A DNA stretch of 12,423 nt from Gammaproteobacteria bacterium (GTDB taxonomy: Bacteria; Pseudomonadota; Gammaproteobacteria; HK1). Shown here piece by piece: positions 7,206 to 12,423 of the stretch. The stretch's first letter is position 1; the number at the start of each line of letters is the position of its first letter. Position numbers and translations under genes: made by a program. The stretch covers positions 1 to 12,423 of the forward strand of contig JAJECB010000460.1 of the NCBI GenBank assembly GCA_022822245.1, read 5' to 3'. The notes beneath the pieces are model-generated. The model ran no database searches. It was not told the origin of the DNA and saw nothing but the letters and a program-made list of their open reading frames with translations.

Positions 7206-7227
7206 GGAAAAACTGTATATGTTTTCC
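7206..7227. promoter_or_regulatory. Inverted repeat in the divergent regulatory region (GGAAAA / TTTTCC)
   Basis: GGAAAAAC (7206-7213) and GTTTTCC (7221-7227) form a near-perfect inverted repeat around a 7-base AT-rich centre, directly upstream of the LysR ATG at 7204. It is a candidate operator or autoregulation site. If the regulator instead starts at 7231, the repeat would be coding. Confidence 0.3.
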
Positions 7228-7241
7228 ACATTAAACCACTT

Positions 7242-7277
7242 TTGCTGAAGAATTTCGAATGCTAGATTGAATCAATC
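7242..7277 (+). promoter_or_regulatory. Candidate promoter and palindrome upstream of the symporter operon
   Basis: TTGCTG (7242-7247) lies 15 bases upstream of TAGATT (7263-7268), which is preceded by TG at 7260-7261, an extended -10-like arrangement. Overlapping it is the perfect palindrome GATTGA-A-TCAATC (7265-7277). The spacing is short, so this is a weak promoter prediction. A palindrome sitting on a -10 element between a LysR gene and its likely target makes the stretch a reasonable operator candidate. Confidence 0.28.
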
Positions 7278-7381
7278 GGGATCCCGCCGTCGCGCGTACG
7301 GAAGAAATGAAGGTGCCTCGGTCCGACCCGGCCGACTGCGCAAAACGCCGGGCTCCCGCACCAGCCGGCAGCAAGACGACC

Positions 7382-7388
7382 AAGGAGG
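7382..7388 (+). promoter_or_regulatory. Strong ribosome binding site of the symporter gene
   Basis: AAGGAGG ends six bases before the ATG at 7395. It fixes this start over the in-register alternatives and suggests efficient translation of the first gene of the unit. Confidence 0.75.
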
Positions 7389-7394
7389 ACTGCA

Positions 7395-8786
7395 ATGGCC
7401 TCGACCTTCCCGATGGTAATCGCGTTTGCTTTCATGGCTGCAATGCTACTGGTCGGAACCTGGCTGCGTGCCAACGTGCCGATCTTGCGCATGACGCTTG
7501 TGCCCGCCAGCATGATCGGCGGTGTTGCAGGTTTCATACTCATCAGCCTTGGCCTGTCGCTCGGATTCGAAGCGCAGACCTTTGCTCCATTCACCTTTCA
7601 CTTCTTTACACTGAGCTTCATGTCGCTGGTACTGACCGGCTCGGACACCTTGGTGGGCAAATCGTCTCCCATCTATCGGGGCGGCATGTGGCTGACACTG
7701 ATCTGGACCATGACGCTGGCCATGCAGGCCCTCATCGGGTTCGGCGTCATTGCCGGATACAATGTCGTGACAAGTTCTTCGGTCAGCGGTTTCCTCGGTG
7801 CCATATCCACTTACGGCTACACGATGGGACCGGGGCAAGCGCTTACCTTCGGCGGCATCTGGGAGAGAAGCTTCAACATCGAAAGCGCTGCAACGGTCGG
7901 CCTGATCTATGCGTCATTCGGATTTATCGCAGCGTTTGTCGTCGGCGTCCCGGTGGCCAGATGGGCGATCAAGAAAGGCTACAATCAGAACGCCGTGGCG
8001 CATATCGATGACGAGTTCCTGCGCGGCTATTACGAGCGGTCCACGAACGTGTCGGCGGGACGGCAGGTGACCCATTCCGCCAATGTCGATACGCTCGCCT
8101 TTCATTTCGCCATCCTCGGCGTTGCGTATATTCTCACCAACTATTGGCTTGTGTTCATGCAATCGGTCATCGGCGACTCCAGGCCATTGGGCATCTCCGT
8201 AGGCGTGATCTTTTCGCACAACCTGTTCTTCTTTCACGGCCTGGTGGTCTGCCTCATCATCCGGACAATCATGGAACGGTTCGGACTTGCGCATTTCATC
8301 GACAACACCACGCAGAAACGCATCACCGGCTCCGCGGTCGATTTCATGGTGGTGGGTACCATCATGAGCATCAAGTTCTCCGTCCTCGTGGAGTTCCTCG
8401 CCCCCGTGCTTCTCGTCACGCTGGCCGTCACTCTCGCAACGGCGGCGCTGTGTTTCGGCCTCGGCCGGAAACTGGCGGATCTGGGCATCGAGCGGGCCGT
8501 CACTATCTTCGGCTGCTGCTGCGGGTCAACGGGAACGGGTCTGCTGTTGCTGCGTATCCTGGACCCCGACTTCTCCACCTCGGTGGCAAAGGAGCTGGCC
8601 TTCTTCAACGTCGCCATCCTTTTCACCTGCTTCCATATCATCCTGGTGATGTCGCCCATTCTGCCCGACTACAGCATGATGAACATATGGATCGTCTTCG
8701 GTCTGACGTTCGTTGTCGCCTGGGGCGTCCTCTACGCCATGGGATTCATGCGAGGAGGCTCTGCATTCGCGCGCGCGGAAGCCTAG
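7395..8786 (+). CDS. GltS-like sodium:glutamate (ESS family) symporter
   Basis: A 463-residue inner-membrane protein with about ten or more hydrophobic segments, starting in the first residues (FPMVIAFAFMAAMLL), then VPASMIGGVAGFILIS, and continuing to the C-terminal ILFTCFHIILVM and VAWGVLYAMGF segments. It fits the glutamate:Na+ symporter family. Members have two inverted halves, each with a Gly-rich re-entrant motif. Here the candidates are YGYTMGPGQ (140-148) and FGCCCGSTGTG (372-382). The motifs are not identical to E. coli GltS, so the substrate may be a different anionic or amide-containing compound. It opens a plus-strand unit with an amidohydrolase 39 bases downstream and a GTPase after that. 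It should import the substrate of the hydrolase or export or reimport its product. The family call is good; substrate specificity is inference. Confidence 0.88.
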   Translation: MASTFPMVIAFAFMAAMLLVGTWLRANVPILRMTLVPASMIGGVAGFILISLGLSLGFEAQTFAPFTFHFFTLSFMSLVLTGSDTLVGKSSPIYRGGMWLTLIWTMTLAMQALIGFGVIAGYNVVTSSSVSGFLGAISTYGYTMGPGQALTFGGIWERSFNIESAATVGLIYASFGFIAAFVVGVPVARWAIKKGYNQNAVAHIDDEFLRGYYERSTNVSAGRQVTHSANVDTLAFHFAILGVAYILTNYWLVFMQSVIGDSRPLGISVGVIFSHNLFFFHGLVVCLIIRTIMERFGLAHFIDNTTQKRITGSAVDFMVVGTIMSIKFSVLVEFLAPVLLVTLAVTLATAALCFGLGRKLADLGIERAVTIFGCCCGSTGTGLLLLRILDPDFSTSVAKELAFFNVAILFTCFHIILVMSPILPDYSMMNIWIVFGLTFVVAWGVLYAMGFMRGGSAFARAEA

Positions 8787-8825
8787 GCACACGGCAATGC
8801 GATCCTGGGTCCGATGAGGTCAGGG

Positions 8826-10472
8826 ATGAGCGCCGACATCACCATCTACCCGGCAAGGAAGGTCGTCACCATGTGCGCCGGGCGGCCGGAGGCGACCCAC
8901 GTGGCGGTGCGAGGCGGGCGCGTCCTCGGCGTTGGCTCGCTCGACGAGCTGGCCGGCTGGGGCGACTACGATCTTGAGACTGTTTTCGCTGACAAGGTCA
9001 TCATGCCGGGCTTCGTCGAGGGGCATGCACACACGCTGGAAGGCGTCTTCTGGCAGTACATCTACGTCGGCTATTTCGATCGTCTTGGTCCCGACGGTCG
9101 GCTCTGGAAGGGCCTGAAGAGCATCGATCAAGTGGTGGCCAGGCTGTGCGACCAAGCCGCCCGGCCGGCTTGGTCGGGCAAGCCGGTGGTCGGCTGGGGG
9201 TTCGATCCCATCTACTTCTCGTCGCGGCGCATGCTGGCCTCGGACCTGGATCGGGTCAGCGACGATCGCCCGGTCATCGTGATGCATGCCAGCGGACACA
9301 TGCTCAACGCCAACGGCTTCATCCTGAAGAAGGCGGGCGTGTCCAGTGAAACCGACGTCGATGGCATCGTGAAGGACGACACCGGGCAGCCGACGGGAGA
9401 GCTACAGGAACTGGCGGCGATGTTCATGGCGTTCGAGGTCGCCGACATTCATCCCTTCGAGGACATGGGTTCCGCCCGAAGTCTTCGTTACTTCGCTGCC
9501 GTCTCGCGCCGCGCGGGGGTCACAACCGTCACGGATCTCTATAGCGCACTCAGTCCCCAAAATGTCGCCGACATGCTTGAGGCAACTTCGCAGGAGACCT
9601 TCCCGGTCCGACTCGTTCCGGCCTATGGGGCGCTGTCGGCACCGACCACGCAGGGCCTGTCGCTTCTCGAGGATCTTCGCCCCAAGAGCACGGGCAAGCT
9701 CCGCTTCGGCATCGTCAAGATGATGACCGATGGGTCGATCCAGGGCTTCACCGCACGGCTCAAATGGCCGGGCTACTTCAATCACGCGCCGAACGGCATC
9801 TGGAACACCTCGCCCGAGGAGATCACCGAGCAGCTCGCCGCCTATCATGCGGGAGGCTTCCAGGTGCACAGTCATACCAACGGCGATGAGGCCATCGAGG
9901 TGATGCTCGATGCCATCGAGAGGGCGCTGTCGGAACACCCCCGCGCAGACCATCGACACACGCTGCAGCACTGCCAGATGATGACCGAGGCGCAGCTCGA
10001 GCGTGCCGCGGCCTTGGGCGTCTGCGTGAACATGTTCGCCAACCATCTGTACTACTGGGGCGAGGAGCATCTTGCCCAGACGGTCGGGCCCGATCGGGCA
10101 CACCTTCTGGAGCCCTTCGCGACGGCGCAGCGGCTGGGGGTTCGCTATGCCATGCATTCGGACGCTCCGGTCACACCGATCGGTCCGCTGTTCACTGCAT
10201 GGTGCGCGGTCGAAAGGCGGACGGCGGCGGGACGCATTCTTGGCGAGCACGAACGGATTTCCGTAGATCAGGCTCTGCGTGCCATCACCCTGGGTGCGGC
10301 ATACACGCTGAAGATGGATCACGAGGTGGGCAGTATCGAAACCGGAAAGCGTGCAGACTTTGCCATCCTGGAAGAGGACCCCCGTAAGGTCCCCTCATGC
10401 GAGTTGAAGGATGTTCCGGTTTGGGGCACCGTCCTGGGAAACCGGATCTTTCCGGCAGACGGTTCAGGCTAG
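8826..10472 (+). CDS. YtcJ-type (COG1574, Amidohydro_3) metal-dependent amidohydrolase
   Basis: A cytoplasmic hydrolase of 548 residues, within the family's usual range. Members hydrolyse amide-type bonds, for example N-substituted formamides by NfdA. Motifs from the ATG at 8826: the metal-binding GHAH (H67, H69); KMMTDGS (K298, D302); QVHSHTNGD (H348, H350); LQHC (H382); MHSDAP (catalytic/metal-binding D446); and the closing GKRADFAILEEDP. All expected barrel ligands seem present, so the enzyme should be active. The ATG at 8826 is preferred because GAGG lies at 8816-8819; an in-frame ATG at 8814 adds four residues and has no clear ribosome site. No signal peptide is visible. It sits between a symporter and a metal-handling GTPase, consistent with imported substrate being cleaved by a metalloenzyme loaded by the GTPase. 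The actual substrate is unknown. Confidence 0.93.
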   Translation: MSADITIYPARKVVTMCAGRPEATHVAVRGGRVLGVGSLDELAGWGDYDLETVFADKVIMPGFVEGHAHTLEGVFWQYIYVGYFDRLGPDGRLWKGLKSIDQVVARLCDQAARPAWSGKPVVGWGFDPIYFSSRRMLASDLDRVSDDRPVIVMHASGHMLNANGFILKKAGVSSETDVDGIVKDDTGQPTGELQELAAMFMAFEVADIHPFEDMGSARSLRYFAAVSRRAGVTTVTDLYSALSPQNVADMLEATSQETFPVRLVPAYGALSAPTTQGLSLLEDLRPKSTGKLRFGIVKMMTDGSIQGFTARLKWPGYFNHAPNGIWNTSPEEITEQLAAYHAGGFQVHSHTNGDEAIEVMLDAIERALSEHPRADHRHTLQHCQMMTEAQLERAAALGVCVNMFANHLYYWGEEHLAQTVGPDRAHLLEPFATAQRLGVRYAMHSDAPVTPIGPLFTAWCAVERRTAAGRILGEHERISVDQALRAITLGAAYTLKMDHEVGSIETGKRADFAILEEDPRKVPSCELKDVPVWGTVLGNRIFPADGSG

Positions 10473-10482
10473 CGACCGACCC

Positions 10483-11490
10483 ATGAAGCACCCGCACCCG
10501 GTAGTTCCGGTCACTGTCATTGCCGGTTACCTTGGCGCCGGCAAGACATCGCTCCTCAACCACATCGTGACCCACCGCGAAACCTCCCATTTTGCGATTC
10601 TGGTCAACGATTTCGGTGCTCTCAATATCGATGCGGATCTGATCGAGTTGCAGGGCGGTCAGGCATTTCGCCTCGAGAGCGGATGCATTTGCTGCAACAT
10701 CGGCAACAGCCTCATTTTCACGCTCCTCTCCATCCTGCGTTCGGAACTCCGGCCGGAGCGAATTCTGATCGAGGCAAGTGGCGTCGCCGATCCGACCAGG
10801 ATCGCCGATATCGCGCGTCTCTCGCGGTCCCTGTCACTCGACGGTGTCGTGGTCCTGGTCGATTGCGAACGCATACGCAGCCTGCTTGAAGACCGGCTCG
10901 TCGGGGAAACCGTCCGAAACCAGCTCGAAGCTGCCGAACTGCTTCTCCTCAACAAGCGGGATCTGGTGTCATCGGAGTATCTATCCGGACTTCGCGAATG
11001 GCTGGAGGAGCGTTTCAAGAATTCACGGATTGTCGAAACAGCGTTCGGCTGCGCGCCACTCGATCTCATCTTCGCGCCTCGCGACGATTTCGCCACCCCT
11101 TCGACTACGGCCAGACCGACAAGGAACGTGGAGAACGGCAATGACGAGTCGCATGCGAACCAATCCCACCGCCTGATGGGCGTTCACGATGACACATTCT
11201 GGAGTTGGAGTTTTGAGACCTCCGCCGTGTTCAGGCGTGAATCCCTGGAAAGGGTGCTCAGGGAGATCACACCATTGGTCGCCAGAGCCAAGGGTCTCGT
11301 GAGGTTTCGTGACGCACCGGACAAGACCATGACCGTCCAGTTGAGTGGAGAGCACCTGTCAATCGCCCAGGCTCCTCGCACTGCCGCCTCGACCTTAGCC
11401 AGCCGCATTGTCCTGATCGGGGTTGGAGACAAGCTTGACGGTGGGCGGCTGACCGACTTGTTTTCGTCAGCGCTGCACGACGCAAGCTGA
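10483..11490 (+). CDS. COG0523 / CobW-like GTPase, probable metallochaperone
   Basis: A 335-residue G3E-family P-loop GTPase. Members insert or deliver metal ions (Zn, Co, Ni, Fe) to target enzymes in the cytoplasm. Motifs from the ATG at 10483: Walker A GYLGAGKT (15-22), switch-region LVNDFGALNID, the family-defining metal-binding CICC (C68, C70, C71), ASGVADP as the Walker B-side block, and guanine-specificity NKRD (157-160). A polar linker rich in Asn, Thr and Ser (about residues 205-225) leads to a CobW_C domain (DDTFWSWSFE, then LERVLREITPL). There is no long His-rich tract. An in-frame ATG at 10411 would overlap the hydrolase gene and adds 24 residues before the P-loop, so 10483 is preferred. 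It lies ten bases after the hydrolase stop with no clear ribosome site, suggesting translational coupling. Genomic context implies the hydrolase as client. Confidence 0.92.
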   Translation: MKHPHPVVPVTVIAGYLGAGKTSLLNHIVTHRETSHFAILVNDFGALNIDADLIELQGGQAFRLESGCICCNIGNSLIFTLLSILRSELRPERILIEASGVADPTRIADIARLSRSLSLDGVVVLVDCERIRSLLEDRLVGETVRNQLEAAELLLLNKRDLVSSEYLSGLREWLEERFKNSRIVETAFGCAPLDLIFAPRDDFATPSTTARPTRNVENGNDESHANQSHRLMGVHDDTFWSWSFETSAVFRRESLERVLREITPLVARAKGLVRFRDAPDKTMTVQLSGEHLSIAQAPRTAASTLASRIVLIGVGDKLDGGRLTDLFSSALHDAS

Positions 11491-11500
11491 ATCGGTGTTT

Positions 11501-11511
11501 CGCGAGTCGCG
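11501..11511. repeat. Small palindrome CGCGA-G-TCGCG after the GTPase gene
   Basis: A perfect 5-bp inverted repeat with a one-base centre, beginning 10 bases after the GTPase stop codon. The loop is too tight for a good terminator and no T-run follows. It may be a protein-binding site or chance. Confidence 0.25.
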
Positions 11512-11627
11512 GAGATCGCCTTCGCGCTGCGGGGGCCTCGATTATGGTGACGGGGACACCGATGCGGGGCAATGGCAACGCGTCCGGTGGATTTCCGCAG
11601 GGTAAGGATTTTGACCGAAATCAGGTT

Positions 11628-11654
11628 TCCAACTTCACCATGGGTGAAGTTGGA
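11628..11654. repeat. Perfect 12-bp inverted repeat, TCCAACTTCACC / GGTGAAGTTGGA
   Basis: Arms at 11628-11639 and 11643-11654 are exact reverse complements around a 3-base centre (ATG). There is no adjacent T-run on either strand. It lies downstream of the GTPase gene (plus) and downstream of the Fis-type fragment (minus), so it could be a bidirectional terminator-like hairpin between convergent units. It could also be a recombination or insertion scar. Confidence 0.6.
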
Positions 11655-11693
11655 AGCGTTAACTCGATCAGACCCCTTACTCGTCTTGTACGA

Positions 11694-11813
11694 AACGCCG
11701 TGGGTCTTGAGCCGATCAACCATCTGCGGGCGCGCAATTCCCAGCAGCTGCGCGGCCGCAGCGACGTTGCCGCGGGTGTGCTCCACTGTCCTGCGCAGCA
11801 ACACCTTCCCGTC
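11694..11813 (-). pseudogene. Fis-type helix-turn-helix fragment (C-terminal end of a sigma-54 activator-like protein)
   Basis: The minus-strand peptide KVLLRRTVEHTRGN is followed by VAAAAQLLGIARPQMVDRLKTHGV. This is the classic Fis-type (HTH_8) C-terminus found in sigma-54-dependent activators and Fis: a hydrophobic helix, TxGN, then AAxxLGIxRxxLxxRLKxxG. Only this terminal domain is present. Upstream, the plausible continuation (MLQRFEVVFSAGR, from about 11855) lies in another frame, so a frameshift separates it, and no AAA+ domain is seen. Downstream the frame reads on without similarity. It is a broken remnant and does not belong to the adjacent operon. Confidence 0.55.
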
Positions 11814-11889
11814 CCGCGGAGAAAACGACCTCGAAGCGTTGCAACATCAAGGGAAACATCAGCCACAACAGCGGCAGGCGGATCTACGT

Positions 11890-11991
11890 AAGCGATGGAG
11901 TGGACGCCCCCCTTCCCACGGCGTCACGATGCGCCAAGGAGACAACGCACACGGCGTGCGCGGAGAGGATAAGGGGATAAGGGGAGCGTCC
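11890..11991 (+). mobile_element. Probable left end of an IS110-family element (5' non-coding part)
   Basis: About 100 bases precede the IS110 transposase start. They contain a TGGAGTGGACGCC-like string near 11895, a small stem CGCAC/GTGCG (11946-11960) and the tandem pair GGATAAGG (11967-11974 and 11975-11982), and end in a GGGGAG ribosome site. In the IS110 group the long upstream end encodes the structured guide (bridge) RNA. Whether part of that is preserved cannot be decided by eye. The exact element border is not defined here. Confidence 0.4.
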
Positions 11992-12135
11992 ATGGACCAC
12001 GATAGCATTATCGGCATCGACATTTCGAAGAGAAGCTTCCAGCTGCATGGGGCCACGGCCACAGGGGTGCCGGTGCTGCGCAGGAAGCTCTCGCGAGGGA
12101 AGGTTCTCGAGTGTCTCGCATCGCAGCCGCCGTGC
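11992..12135 (+). pseudogene. IS110-family transposase, N-terminal 48 codons only
   Basis: The protein starts MDHDSIIGIDISKRSFQLHG and continues with VLRRKLSRGKVLE and LASQPPC. This is the N-terminal RuvC-like DEDD domain of IS110 transposases, with the first acidic residue at D10. After QPPC the expected MEACG-type block is absent and the frame reads into DNA that codes on the other strand for an IS66 protein. The remaining D, E, D and the serine-containing C-terminal domain are missing. The ATG is supported by GGGGAG at 11981-11986. The remnant is inactive and was probably truncated by an IS66 insertion or a recombination event at about 12136-12161. Confidence 0.82.
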
Positions 12136-12161
12136 CTCGACCCCGTGGTGGGCGGGGCGGA

Positions 12162-12423
12162 TCATCGCAGCCGGCTCGCGCATTCGAGCACGGTCGCGCA
12201 CATCGTGCGCTCAGTGTGCTGGGGAACCTCGACGACGACGCCGTCGGGCAGAAGCATTCGACACGCCGGCGCCGGCGGTGCGACGCGCACCGGCACGAAC
12301 GCCGGGGCGGCTTCGGTGGACTCGCTCAGCAACCCCCGACGCTTGAGCCTGCGATGGGCCCGGTACAGCGAACTCGACGACAGCCCGTTCGCGGCGGCGT
12401 AGGCTCGCAGCGACGTGTCCTGC
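12162..12423 (-). CDS. IS66-family accessory protein TnpA, partial at the window edge
   Basis: The minus-strand frame enters at the right edge and ends at a TGA (12162-12164), giving about 86 residues. It shows a helix-turn-helix (LRAYAAANGLSSSSLYRAHR, then RLKRRG), then a strand-rich C-terminal half (FVPVRVAPPAPACRMLLPDG, then VVVEVPQHTE), then a last helix (LECASRLR). This is the arrangement of the small TnpA (OrfA) protein of IS66 elements, whose role in transposition is accessory. Its N-terminus lies outside the window. In an intact IS66 element tnpB and tnpC would follow on the same strand, that is to the left, but an IS110 fragment begins about 26 bases after the stop. This copy is therefore cut off and probably inactive. 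HTH plus valine-proline spacing makes IS66 the best call; no search was possible. Confidence 0.7.
   Translation of the reverse strand, partial: QDTSLRAYAAANGLSSSSLYRAHRRLKRRGLLSESTEAAPAFVPVRVAPPAPACRMLLPDGVVVEVPQHTERTMCATVLECASRLR

Noticed and set aside
9402..10322. Minus-strand open frame (306 codons) opposite the amidohydrolase
   Set aside because: It covers the conserved metal-binding motifs of the plus-strand enzyme and has no features of its own.
11572..12402. A 276-residue plus-strand protein
   Set aside because: It merely strings together non-coding sequence, the IS110 N-terminus (in frame from 11992) and antisense IS66 DNA; it is not one gene.
1..12423. CRISPR arrays, tRNA or rRNA genes, retron or toxin-antitoxin modules
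   Set aside because: No regularly spaced repeats, no cloverleaf-like or rRNA-like sequence, no reverse transcriptase motif and no small paired toxin-antitoxin genes were seen on reading both strands.

Overview
The window is GC-rich Gram-negative DNA, most likely from a member of the Pseudomonadota (class not resolvable by eye). The evidence is LysR regulators, a Tat-exported solute-binding protein, a GltS-type sodium symporter, a MobF/TraI-type relaxase and IS66/IS110 debris. It reads as a metabolic island between two strips of mobile-element wreckage, not as intact core genome.

Left flank (1-2968). A 5'-truncated relaxase-helicase of conjugative origin runs in from the left edge. It carries two compensating frameshifts, and its tail switches without a stop into what looks like the C-terminal half of an S24/LexA-type phage repressor. 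About 125 bases later comes a degenerate IS66 transposase (TnpC) fragment, then about 160 bases I cannot assign.

Middle left (2969-6199). A LysR regulator (minus strand) is divergent from a Tat-exported family 5 (peptide/nickel-type) substrate-binding protein (plus strand). The intergenic region holds a perfect inverted repeat of LysR-operator type inside a plausible sigma-70 promoter, followed by a leader of about 350 nt. No permease or ATPase genes follow. Instead a strong hairpin is followed within about 40 bases by a 3'-truncated DUF6152-like exported protein on the opposite strand, so a rearrangement probably removed the rest of the transporter locus.

Middle right (6281-11490). A second LysR regulator (minus) is divergent from a compact three-gene plus-strand unit: a GltS-like Na+ symporter, a YtcJ/COG1574-type metal-dependent amidohydrolase, and a COG0523 (CobW-like) GTPase that probably inserts metal. 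The gaps are 39 and 10 bases. The simplest reading is an inducible uptake-and-hydrolysis pathway whose metalloenzyme has its own metallochaperone. This is the most interesting intact system in the window.

Right flank (11491-12423). This holds a decayed Fis-type helix-turn-helix fragment (minus), a perfect 12-bp inverted repeat, the first 48 codons of an IS110-family transposase with its upstream end (plus), and an IS66 accessory TnpA gene (minus) running off the right edge. IS66-family remnants therefore lie on both sides of the metabolic genes.
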